DNA of 60,495 nt from contig NZ_JNFC01000020.1 in the NCBI RefSeq assembly GCF_000756385.1, positions 1 to 60,495 on the forward strand. The letters run 5' to 3'. Source of the DNA: Sphingopyxis sp. LC363. Lineage in GTDB: Bacteria > Pseudomonadota > Alphaproteobacteria > Sphingomonadales > Sphingomonadaceae. The notes under the pieces were generated by a model. The model was not told the DNA's origin and did no database searches. It worked only from the letters and a program-made list of their open reading frames with translations. The position numbers were made by a program, and so were the translations under genes. How positions within the stretch are numbered: position 1 is the first letter of the stretch; every line of letters starts with the position of its first letter. This document shows positions 43,601 to 50,857 of the stretch, piece by piece.

Positions 43601-44180
43601 CGGCGCCGCGCCCGCCAGCCTGACGCTCGACCGCGATGCCACCGAGGCGGCGCTGCGCGGCGATCCGGCGCTACCGACGAGCGACATCGTCGCGATCGCC
43701 ACGCACGGCCTGCTTCCCGATCCCGAGCTGGGTTTCGGCGAGCCGGGGCTGGTGCTCACCCCGCCGGGCGTCGCGAGCGATACCGACGACGGCTTGCTCA
43801 CCGCGACCGAGGCGGCGCGGCTAACGCTGTCGGCCGACTGGGTGATCCTGTCGGCGTGCAACACCGCGTCGGTCGAAAATTCGGGCGGCGGCGACAGCCT
43901 GTCGGCGCTCGCGCGCGGTTTCCTCTACGCGGGCGCCGACGCCCTGCTCGCGAGCCACTGGCGCGTATCGGATCAGGCGACCGCGGTGCTCACGGTCGAA
44001 ACGCTCACCGCGCGCCGCGCGAACCCCGGAACCTCGCGCGCCGAGGCGCTGCAGATGGGCATGAAGGCGGTGCGCAGCGGCAAGCGCGCCGACGGCTCGG
44101 CGGTCGCGGGCTGGAAAGCCGGCTGGGCGCATCCCGCCGCCTGGGCCGCTTTCACCAACATCGCCAACCGCGACGACTAG
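40671..44180 (+). CDS. Secreted TPR-CHAT protein (putative caspase-like protease)
   Basis: 1,169 residues. The signal peptide (to ~26, GFAQEAPP) sends it to the periplasm or beyond. A long array of tetratricopeptide repeats (~40-610), with Kinesin-light-chain-like pattern GRFDEAEPMYRRSIEI and HPLTADGYASVAAAL, is followed by a linker and a C-terminal CHAT domain (~870-1165). The HC dyad is visible: His1012 in IVAIATHGLL and Cys1063 in WVILSACNTAS. CHAT domains are caspase-like peptidases, some used in bacterial immunity, but the signal peptide argues for an extracytoplasmic role. It is a single gene with no obvious partner. Confidence 0.88.
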   Translation: MASRRLRFFALLLAAPLWTTAPTGFAQEAPPPAKLDGDEQKLLDLLNRGMDLERAGKRRDAEAVYRRWTGEATKRYGADNLITSMGYRLLAGVLEDEGRLKEAEPFLKQLLAINRASLGESDDETLLAYARLSANYMAQGRPVEAIPLRRAILVARLASNGKHHPKSIIATSNLARAMAESGDMKGAEPLYREAVESSLAVHGENHRETAANYGNLATVLSTLGRFDEAAPIFAKVLAIEEALPDGKAADIALSHYNVSANFSEIGRYDEASAAANKALDLWRAAKGDESAEAALGYTAVANSLRLQGRYAEADAAYRKALAIRLKALGETHPLTGEAHSNVALIMENRGLPPSAIEPLLRKALDITRQAFGESSHRTAIMYGNVAHNLVQQGRFDEAEPMYRRSIEIQKSVAGADHPSYATQLINLAYNLGPEAAEPLMREALGIFRAKFGDDNPETAHAYASLGTTLSLLGRHAEGAEMAIKALAIRRRLLGEDHPLTADGYASVAAALVRRSGLDRAGDEAAEPYYRQALAIRQRSLGEAHIETAHAYSGLAASLLRQGKAAEAEAAAAKAVAIVRRLNDRTAAGGNAVVLSALDRQQVDPNRDTFTTYMNAAFGLMSDTPDAAGQSRLQDLAFQAAQDANSSASGRAVLQSAARSAAKTPQMAEAVRREQDLAARANVIDKNLLRALGNRKSVEAARLRGELDGVQAELADIGALIDKKYPSYRQLVSPRPVGLAEAQKALRPGEALLMMTEAANTFHLFVVTPDAVGWSRPAEEIDVILKQISDLRCDVDFATCSAARKAELDALPMTTRELEGHRRFDLDTAHALYKELIAPVEPLLKDTRRLYVASSGKLGDLPLAMLSSTPLPEGADLADPDTLARAGWLADRYAFTSLPSVAALMLPVEGRTGRGKNFRGYGAPVLLGGDTGSRAAAGIGVFDGVSAAGSPLADPDALRKLAPLPGTKVELAAMAELFGAAPASLTLDRDATEAALRGDPALPTSDIVAIATHGLLPDPELGFGEPGLVLTPPGVASDTDDGLLTATEAARLTLSADWVILSACNTASVENSGGGDSLSALARGFLYAGADALLASHWRVSDQATAVLTVETLTARRANPGTSRAEALQMGMKAVRSGKRADGSAVAGWKAGWAHPAAWAAFTNIANRDD

Positions 44181-44267
44181 AGTGAATCGACGATCGGCCC
44201 CCGCGGTCTTAAGAACGGCTGTTTTCGGTCCTTTCGGTGCGCGCTTGCCGCCGGGCCAGCCGCCTCC

Positions 44268-45761
44268 TTATTGCGGCCGGACCGTATCGCAGGACAAATA
44301 GACCGGATTGCCGACAAGCAGCAGCTTGCCCTCGGCGCTGCGAACATTGACGGCGGCCCAGCCGCAAGCCTGTTCGGCTTTCAACACCAGTGTCAGCCGG
44401 GCATCGTCCGACGCGACCGGTTGACGCGCGCCGGCCGGCCGGCCGTTGAGGATCAGTTCGGCGAACGACCCCGCAGCGTCCGTAACATGCGCCCGGATCG
44501 TCGTGGGGCGGCGTCCCGGCAATATCTCCCCCATCGCGGCACGGCGTCCGTCGGCCGCGGCTTCGACTTCCAGGAGCCGCGTGCGCGTTCCCTCGACATC
44601 GATGAACACATTGCCGTCGCGGATGCCGTTCAGGATCGCCGGCATCGAGAGCGCGCGCGCATGAACGACCGTTCGCGGCCGGCCCATCGGCGCCGGGCCG
44701 GGCGGCGGATTGCCCGGCGCGACGTCGGGATCGTGATTGTCGCTGGCCGCAATGCCGGTCAGCCGGTGCCCTTCGTTCAGCCGCGCATACCAGAAGCCGA
44801 GCCCGGCGAAGGGGCCCTCGGTCATCGTGCCGTTGATCGCCTCGATCGCGGCGACCTTGCCATAATCGGTGTCGGGCCAGGTCCAGCCGCAGCCCATGCA
44901 CTGCTCACCCGATGGGAGGGCGGGATGATTGAGCGACAGGATCGCCCCCGACGCTGCGGCGTCGCGCTGCAAGGCGTCGACATCGGGCACGCCGGCCGTT
45001 CCGACGCGAAAATCGACGAAACGGGCTGGGCCGAAAATATTGGCGTGACCGCCGAACGTCGTCACCTCGATACCGGGGATCAGCAGCATCGTGTCGAAAT
45101 AGGGCTGGAGTTCGCGCAGGCCGCCGAAATGCGCGGTGGTGTTGTGGTCGGTGACCGCAATGAAATCGAGCCCCGCATCGGCGGCGGCGAGGACGGTACG
45201 GAACAGCGGACACGGCACTTTTCGGCCGCCGCGGCTTTGGCAGCTGCCGTCGCTGTGTGCATCGTGCATGTGAAGGTCGCCGCGATACCAGCCCGGCGCG
45301 GTTTTGATCGGTGGATCGGCGATCGCGGCGCTGGCGCGCGACTGCCCTGCGCGATCGAAGAAGACATTGACCGAATAGGCCGCCCGGCTGTCCTTTCGCG
45401 CATTGGGAACGCCCAGCAAAACGCGCCAGCGCCCGGACGGCAGCGCCCCGGCAAGATAGCCGGGCGTTGCATCGCTCGGCGCGATAGTGAAGCGGTCGCG
45501 CGTGCCGCCGCTCCAGCCACGGAAACGCGCCGGATCCCAGACCCCCATGTCGACGACCGTCCGGTTCGCCTTGTCATAGGTCAGCGTCACGGTGATCCGT
45601 TCGGTGCCCTCGGGCACGTCGAACGGCACTTCGCGATAGGTCTGATGATCGGCGCCGGTGATCTCGCCCGCAACCGTGACGTCCGGCTGCGACGATTCGG
45701 CCGCCGCCGCTACGCCGGCGAGCGCCAGCGCAGCGGCAAACAGGGTTGCCCGGGTCCACAT
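44268..45761 (-). CDS. Exported PHP-domain phosphoesterase (CehA/McbA-like)
   Basis: 497 residues with a signal peptide (to ~21). An N-terminal beta-rich region (~25-150) is followed by a PHP metal-binding core: DLHMHDAHSDG (162-172), TDHNTTAH (204-211), GIEVTTFGGHANIFG and SDNHDP. These are His/Asp ligands of a metal centre in the CehA/McbA carbaryl-hydrolase-like group and in related phosphoesterases. The start overlaps the receptor stop (ATGA), so the TonB receptor and this enzyme are coupled. The substrate is unknown. Confidence 0.87.
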   Translation of the reverse strand: MWTRATLFAAALALAGVAAAAESSQPDVTVAGEITGADHQTYREVPFDVPEGTERITVTLTYDKANRTVVDMGVWDPARFRGWSGGTRDRFTIAPSDATPGYLAGALPSGRWRVLLGVPNARKDSRAAYSVNVFFDRAGQSRASAAIADPPIKTAPGWYRGDLHMHDAHSDGSCQSRGGRKVPCPLFRTVLAAADAGLDFIAVTDHNTTAHFGGLRELQPYFDTMLLIPGIEVTTFGGHANIFGPARFVDFRVGTAGVPDVDALQRDAAASGAILSLNHPALPSGEQCMGCGWTWPDTDYGKVAAIEAINGTMTEGPFAGLGFWYARLNEGHRLTGIAASDNHDPDVAPGNPPPGPAPMGRPRTVVHARALSMPAILNGIRDGNVFIDVEGTRTRLLEVEAAADGRRAAMGEILPGRRPTTIRAHVTDAAGSFAELILNGRPAGARQPVASDDARLTLVLKAEQACGWAAVNVRSAEGKLLLVGNPVYLSCDTVRPQ

Positions 45762-48274
45762 CAGAAGCGGAAGTCCACCGCGAAGCGGAAATTGCGGCCG
45801 ACGATCGGACGTCCGATGAACAACAGGTCGTTGGCCTGTCCGCTGGTGAGCTCGCCCGCGCGCGGATTGCCTTCGGTCAGGCCGATCTCGTTGGTGAGAT
45901 TGTCGCCATAGGCCCAAAGCGTGATCTGGTCGGTGACGCGGAAGCGGACGCTGGCGTTGAGGACCGTATAGGCCGGCAGCTTCGATATGTTCGCCGCGTC
46001 GGCAAAGCGCTTCGTATAATGTTCGACGTCGAGCTGGGCGCGCAGCCGGTCATCGAGCAGCGTCACCGCGGGCGTCGCGCGCAGCGCCATCTTCGGGACG
46101 CGGATCAGCTGATTGCCCGTATAGTCGCGCGGCACCAGCGTCTGTTGTCCGTCAACCGTCGTGAGCTCGTCGTAGCGCAGGTTGCGGAAGGTCGGGTCCT
46201 GCCAGGTCGCGTTGAGCGTGAAATCGAACCAGGGCGCCGGCCGCACCGTGCCCTCGAACTCGATGCCATAGGCGCGCGTGTCGGTGTAGACCGTTTGCGA
46301 CACATAGCCGTTGGTGTCGGGGTCGAACCGCGTGTTGCCGATCCCGTAGGAGTTGAAGTCGGTGAGGAAGCCGGTGAGATAAACGCTGGCGAAGCGCGAC
46401 TGGTATTTGAGGCCCGCTTCCCAAAGGTCGATGCCCTGCGTGCGCGGAACGGCGGTCGCGCTGGTGATGAAGTTGCCGACGCTCGGCAGACGAAAAGCCG
46501 AAGTGTAGCGCGCGAAGACCCCGGCGCGCGGCGCGAACTGCCAATCGGCACCGACCGTGTAGCCGACCTTGTCGAATTTCTTGTCGAAGGGCGTGAAGAC
46601 GCCGTTTCCGGTCAACACATTGTTGTCGGCGAGCGTCGCCGCGTTGCCGAGATCGACCGTGCGGCTGCCCTCTTGCGCGCCGCGGGTCTTGACCGTTTCC
46701 CAACGGATACCGGCGTCGAGGCGCAGCGAGGGAAGGATTTGCCATTCGTCCGCGGCGTAAAGCGCGAACGTGTCCTGCGTACCGCTGCCGTTCGCGAATT
46801 CGGAGCCGTAGCGGACGACGCCGTTTTCGGTTGCGGCGCCGACGACCTGCCCGGCGCCGTTCAGCGCGACGAGGTCGAGGAGGCGCGAATTGTCCGACAC
46901 GTCCTGCAGCGTCGATGCCGAATAGCGGCGGAAGGTCTCCTCGATCCGCGCGTAATAGAAGCCGATGGCGAAGTCATGCGTCGTGCCGCCCATGTCGAAA
47001 CTGTGCGCGAGGCGGAGGTCGTTCAGAAATTCGCTCTCGTCGACGGTGACCGGTCGCGCGGCGTTGATGAAGACGTCGCCATTGCCGTTCTGACCGGTGA
47101 CGTCGAACGCCTCGCCGGTGTCGCTGTAACGCAGCTGGATGCTCGTCGCACCCGGGAAGGCGGCGAGGAGCGACGCGCTATTCTGGTTGAGAAAGGCGGT
47201 CGCGGTGCTGATCGAGGCCGGATAGACGCCGTTGCGCACCGTCAGCGAATCGCGATAGCGCGCGCGGTTGCTGAGCTTCCAGCCCGGCGCGAATTCCCAT
47301 TCGGCGAGCAGGCTGAACTGGTCGAGATTGACGTCGGTGCCGTCGGCATTGTCGAACTGGACCGGGCCGTCGGCGCTGCGCAGCGTCAGGAACGCGGTCG
47401 CGCGGCTCGCCGTCGTGCCATAATGCGGGTTGAAGCCGGGAAGGCCGACGATGTCGCCCTTGCGGTCCTTGGTGAGCGGAATGCCGGTGTAGAAGATCGT
47501 GCTGTCGTCGATCCGCTTGTACCCGAGCGTGATCCGGCCATCGCCGAAATCATAGCCCAAGTCGGCGCGCACCTGTCCGCCCTGATTGCCGGTGAAACCG
47601 GGATCGCGGACGCCGTCTTCCTTGCGATAATAGCCGCCGACGCCGAAGCTCCACCCATTGCCGAGCGGTGCGCCGACCCAGCCGTCGAAGCGGAAGAGGT
47701 CGGCGGTCGGGCCATAGAGGATGCGCGCGACACCGGTCATTTCGTCGGTGGCCTGGCGGGTGATGAAATTGACCGCACCGCCGGGCGCGTTCGAATAGAA
47801 GATCGACGACGGGCCGCCGCGGACCACCTCGATGCGTTCGATCGATTCGTCGATGCGAAAGGCCTGGTCGGCGTTGAGATAGCCGAGCGAGGGGTCATGC
47901 TGTACCGGCAGGCCGTTTTCGAGCAGGGTGATCGATCCAAAGCCGTCGACCGGAATGCCGCGCGCGCGGACGTTGCCGCTGCCTTCGCCGCCCGATGCCT
48001 CGACCCAGAAACCGGGGACCGACTTCAGCGCTTCGGTGACGCTCGAGGGCGCGCGCGAACGCAGCGTGTCATTGTCGATCGAAGTGACCGCATAGCTGGT
48101 CTCGATGCGTGTGCGGTCGCCGGCGCCGGCGCGGCCGGTCACGACGATCTCCTCGCCCTGCGATTCGGCCGCGGCGGCGGAGGTGTCATCGGCATCCGAC
48201 TGCGCCAGCGCGACGCTGCTTGTGCTCGCAAAAAGGACAAATAGGCTGGCGGAGGCAAGACCTCTGATCGTCAT
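45761..48274 (-). CDS. TonB-dependent receptor, coupled to a PHP phosphoesterase
   Basis: 837 residues: signal peptide to ~24, TonB-box-like EEIVVTG, plug with VRARGIPVDGFGSITLLENGLPV and VVRGGPSSIFYSNAPGGAVNFITR, then a barrel ending FAVDFRF. It has no STN domain. Its stop overlaps the start of the PHP gene by 4 bases. A likely role is import of the product or substrate of that enzyme across the outer membrane. Confidence 0.92.
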   Translation of the reverse strand: MTIRGLASASLFVLFASTSSVALAQSDADDTSAAAAESQGEEIVVTGRAGAGDRTRIETSYAVTSIDNDTLRSRAPSSVTEALKSVPGFWVEASGGEGSGNVRARGIPVDGFGSITLLENGLPVQHDPSLGYLNADQAFRIDESIERIEVVRGGPSSIFYSNAPGGAVNFITRQATDEMTGVARILYGPTADLFRFDGWVGAPLGNGWSFGVGGYYRKEDGVRDPGFTGNQGGQVRADLGYDFGDGRITLGYKRIDDSTIFYTGIPLTKDRKGDIVGLPGFNPHYGTTASRATAFLTLRSADGPVQFDNADGTDVNLDQFSLLAEWEFAPGWKLSNRARYRDSLTVRNGVYPASISTATAFLNQNSASLLAAFPGATSIQLRYSDTGEAFDVTGQNGNGDVFINAARPVTVDESEFLNDLRLAHSFDMGGTTHDFAIGFYYARIEETFRRYSASTLQDVSDNSRLLDLVALNGAGQVVGAATENGVVRYGSEFANGSGTQDTFALYAADEWQILPSLRLDAGIRWETVKTRGAQEGSRTVDLGNAATLADNNVLTGNGVFTPFDKKFDKVGYTVGADWQFAPRAGVFARYTSAFRLPSVGNFITSATAVPRTQGIDLWEAGLKYQSRFASVYLTGFLTDFNSYGIGNTRFDPDTNGYVSQTVYTDTRAYGIEFEGTVRPAPWFDFTLNATWQDPTFRNLRYDELTTVDGQQTLVPRDYTGNQLIRVPKMALRATPAVTLLDDRLRAQLDVEHYTKRFADAANISKLPAYTVLNASVRFRVTDQITLWAYGDNLTNEIGLTEGNPRAGELTSGQANDLLFIGRPIVGRNFRFAVDFRF

Positions 48275-48346
48275 TCTGAAACCCCTGGATTGGATTGCCG
48301 CCGATTGCGGTCGGCACGTCCGCTAGGCGCGCAGGGTTGCGTTTCG

Positions 48347-48370
48347 ATGGCCGCGATACGACGCGGCCAT
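48347..48370. repeat. Perfect 9-bp inverted repeat upstream of the receptor
   Basis: ATGGCCGCG and CGCGGCCAT are separated by 6 bases, about 75 bases before the receptor start at 48274. It could be an operator or a small hairpin; no regulator gene is adjacent. The rest of 48275-48553 shows nothing clear. Confidence 0.4.
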
Positions 48371-48553
48371 GACAATCATGATGCACCGACGTGACACGCC
48401 GCGGGCAGCGACGGAGATCGGGGCTTCGGCTTGCATAGCCGGCCAGCCTGGAACAGATTCTTTCGCGCTGCCATAATGTTGCGACAAGGTCGTGATGCTC
48501 CTGCCCTGCGCAAACCGGGGCGTCGCGTTGGAAAGCTGTCGACAGGTCCATCC

Positions 48554-48942
48554 ATGATCGCTTCGCTCCGGACGATCATCTCGTCGGCGCCCGGCGAGCA
48601 AGGCTTGGTCGAGGGCGAAGGCGCGAGAAACTGGGGCCAGCGTTTCAATGCGGGCTTCACCCATCTCCTGCTCGATCCGACGGGCGCGACGGGCAAGGCT
48701 TATAACGCAAAGACCACCCCCGACATGCGGGTGATCGATGGCGAGGGACGGATCATCTACGCCGGCGGCATCGATGACAAGCCGACCAGCAAGGTCGAGG
48801 ATCTGGACGACGCGGAGAATTTCGTGGGCGCGGCGCTCGACGATCATGCCGCGGGGCGGCCGGTGACAACGGCGTTTGCGCAGCCTATGGCTGTTCGATC
48901 AAATATGCCGACGGTGCGGAGGCGGCTCCCGCCAAGGGCTGA
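48554..48942 (+). pseudogene. Broken redoxin/AhpC-TSA-family gene
   Basis: The fragment begins inside the family at IISSAPGEQG and continues with DPTGATGKAYNAKTTPDM, VIDGEGRIIYAGGIDDKP and FVGAALDDHAAGRPV. It then loses frame near 48885: the expected end PYGCSIKYADG continues in another frame to TGA at 48942. The N-terminal half with the redox cysteines is missing. It has both a 5' truncation and a one-base frameshift. Confidence 0.8.
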
Positions 48943-48991
48943 TCGGGGCGGTCAGGCGAAAAAATGGCCGCGCCGCGGATCGAGCCGGGCT

Positions 48992-49339
48992 TCAGACCGG
49001 ATCGCTTTGATCGAGAATATCGGACCAATCGCGCGCCGCGTCCCCCAGCGGGACGAGGTGCCGGTAGATGCGCTCGCCGAGCGGCGTCGGGACATATCCG
49101 CGCGCCGATCGCGTCACGAATCCGGCTTGCTTCAACTCGCCGAGGCGCTGGTTGAGCACCGAGGGGGAGATCGTCTCGCACCGGTCCTGAAGCTCGCGGA
49201 ACGTCATCGCCCCGCCTTCGCTGAGCGTCCAGAGCACCCCCATCGCCCAGCGGCGGCCGAGCAGATCGAACAGCGCCATGATCGGCGCCCCGGAGCGCGA
49301 CCCGCGAACGGGTTGGCCGGGTTTGGGCAGTTTCGCCAT
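48992..49339 (-). CDS. HxlR-family transcriptional regulator
   Basis: 115 residues with a winged helix: IMALFDLLGRRWAMGVLWTLSEGGAMTFRELQDRCETISPSVLNQRL matches HxlR proteins (W..xxIL..L, FxEL, ISxxxLxxRL). ATG 49339 has AGGAG upstream. It is divergent from a GST gene across a 183-base gap that carries repeated palindromes. HxlR proteins such as HypR and YodB sense quinones or oxidants by cysteine; this one has a single Cys near the recognition region. It probably controls the GST-OsmC pair and itself. Confidence 0.88.
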   Translation of the reverse strand: MAKLPKPGQPVRGSRSGAPIMALFDLLGRRWAMGVLWTLSEGGAMTFRELQDRCETISPSVLNQRLGELKQAGFVTRSARGYVPTPLGERIYRHLVPLGDAARDWSDILDQSDPV

Positions 49340-49397
49340 GGGTTTCTCCTGAGCGGGCACGGTCCTGTGCGAGTGCGGATGATCGTTGCTCCGCTGG

Positions 49398-49490
49398 TAG
49401 CGCGCTAGCATTTTGATCGCTAGCCCGGCTGCGGAAGAAGCGGTGGCGGTCTTCGGGAATGTCCTTGCTATCGATTCGATAGCGCGCTAT
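49398..49490. promoter_or_regulatory. Palindromic operator candidates between HxlR and GST genes
   Basis: TAGCGCGCTA occurs twice (49398-49407 and 49480-49489, the second within ATAGCGCGCTAT). Also present are CTATCGA-T-TCGATAG (49468-49482, a perfect 7-1-7 palindrome) and GCTAGC-N9-GCTAGC (49404-49424). The concentration of dyads in a divergent promoter next to a regulator gene suggests HxlR binding sites. Confidence 0.55.
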
Positions 49491-49522
49491 GAAATCCGTA
49501 GCAACGATTTTGGACATTCGCC

Positions 49523-50218
49523 ATGAAACCTTTTCTCTATTCGGGAACGAAGAATGCCTCGAGCTGGGCGATGCGCGCGTGGCTCGCGCTGCGCGAGGCG
49601 GGGATCGACTTTGACGAAGAGGTCGTCGATATCCGGCGGCCGCAACGGTTCGCCAATCTGGAACGGATCGGGGTCTTCTCGCCCCCGGCCATGGTTCCGG
49701 TGCTGGTCGTCGATCAAATGGCGATCTTCGATTCGGTCGCGATCATGGAATATGCGAACGAGGTGGCGGACGGGGCGTTGCTCCCCGCCGACCGCGTGGC
49801 GCGCGCCCGGGCGCGATCGCTTGTGGCCTGGCAGCATTCGGGGCTGTCGGGCATTTGCGCGCGGATCTCGTTCGAAAGCGCTTTCTATCCGCTCAAGCGT
49901 TCGCTGACCGACGCCGAGCGCGCCGAATGCCGACGCCTGTTCGACTGCCTCGATCAGGCGCTCGAGCAGAGCGGCGGGCCTTATCTGTTCGGGGCGCTGA
50001 GCCTTGCGGACCTGATGCTCATGCCGACGGTGGTGCGCCTGGCGCGTCACGACCTCGACTTCGCACGCTGGCCCCTTTCGCGAAATTGGACGACGGCGCT
50101 GCTCGAGCGTGCCTCCGTTGCCGAATGGATGCGCGAGGCCGATGCGCTTCCCCATATCTGGTTCGACGACTATCTGGTGCCCGGCGATGCCATCCGGATG
50201 GTTCCGGCTGCGGCCTGA
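49523..50218 (+). CDS. Glutathione S-transferase family protein
   Basis: 231 residues with the two-domain GST plan. An N-terminal thioredoxin-like fold (FLYSGTKNASSWAMRAWLALREAGIDFDEEVVD, with Pro in MVPVL and the DSVAIMEY glutathione-contact segment) is followed by an all-helical C-terminal domain (~85-215) with LFGALSLADLMLMPTVVR. It conjugates or reduces electrophiles using glutathione. It is divergent from an HxlR regulator and 52 bases upstream of an OsmC gene, so it is likely part of an electrophile-stress operon. Confidence 0.9.
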   Translation: MKPFLYSGTKNASSWAMRAWLALREAGIDFDEEVVDIRRPQRFANLERIGVFSPPAMVPVLVVDQMAIFDSVAIMEYANEVADGALLPADRVARARARSLVAWQHSGLSGICARISFESAFYPLKRSLTDAERAECRRLFDCLDQALEQSGGPYLFGALSLADLMLMPTVVRLARHDLDFARWPLSRNWTTALLERASVAEWMREADALPHIWFDDYLVPGDAIRMVPAAA

Positions 50219-50270
50219 GGCGATGGTGCGGGGATCATTGGCCCCAATGAATTCAAGAGGAGGATTGATC

Positions 50271-50744
50271 GTGGCGACCCGGCATGATTTTACGAGCCGT
50301 ATCGAGTGGACGGGCAATCGCGGCGACGGAACGCGCAGCTATCGCGGCTACGATCGCAGCTGGAGCGTGACCACGCCGGGCCAGCCCGTCATCCACTGTT
50401 CGAACGATCCGCGGCTGGGCGGAAACCCGGCGCTGCCCAATCCCGAGGACATGCTGCTGTCGGCGCTCGCCGCCTGCCACATGCTCTGGTATCTTCATCT
50501 GGCCAGCGCGGCGGGGATTGTCGTGCAATGCTATCGGGACACGCCCATCGGAGCGGCCGAAAGCACGCCCGACGGCGCCGGCCGCTTCGTTCGCGCGATC
50601 CTCAAACCGCATATCGTCGTCGAGCGGGGCAGCGATCTGGCGCGCGCGGATGCGATCCACCATGAAATCCACAAGGTCTGCTTTATCGCGCGCTCGGTGA
50701 ATTTCCCCGTGTCCTATGAGGCGAGTTATGCGACCGCCGAATGA
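50271..50744 (+). CDS. OsmC-family protein
   Basis: 157 residues from GTG at 50271 with GAGGAGG upstream. The OsmC fold is visible in NPALPNPEDMLLSALAACHMLWYLHLASAAGI, with the peroxidatic Cys in AACHM (~66), and the second conserved Cys in HHEIHKVCFIARSVNFPV (~141). OsmC/Ohr proteins reduce organic hydroperoxides. It probably forms an operon with the GST gene under the HxlR regulator. Confidence 0.9.
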   Translation: MATRHDFTSRIEWTGNRGDGTRSYRGYDRSWSVTTPGQPVIHCSNDPRLGGNPALPNPEDMLLSALAACHMLWYLHLASAAGIVVQCYRDTPIGAAESTPDGAGRFVRAILKPHIVVERGSDLARADAIHHEIHKVCFIARSVNFPVSYEASYATAE

Positions 50745-50857
50745 CGGGCGCGATCCAATCGGCCAAAGCGCGCCAGCCCTGACTTCACTGTCTATTGCGT
50801 CGCAGTTGCAATTAGTTTAGGCGGCCCCCGTTCATCGCAGGGATATCCGGGGGCATC

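Noticed and set aside
50794..50810. Fur box upstream of the siderophore-type receptor
   Set aside because: Only the outer TTGC/GCAA bases pair (4 of 8); much weaker than the sites at 716 and 1695.
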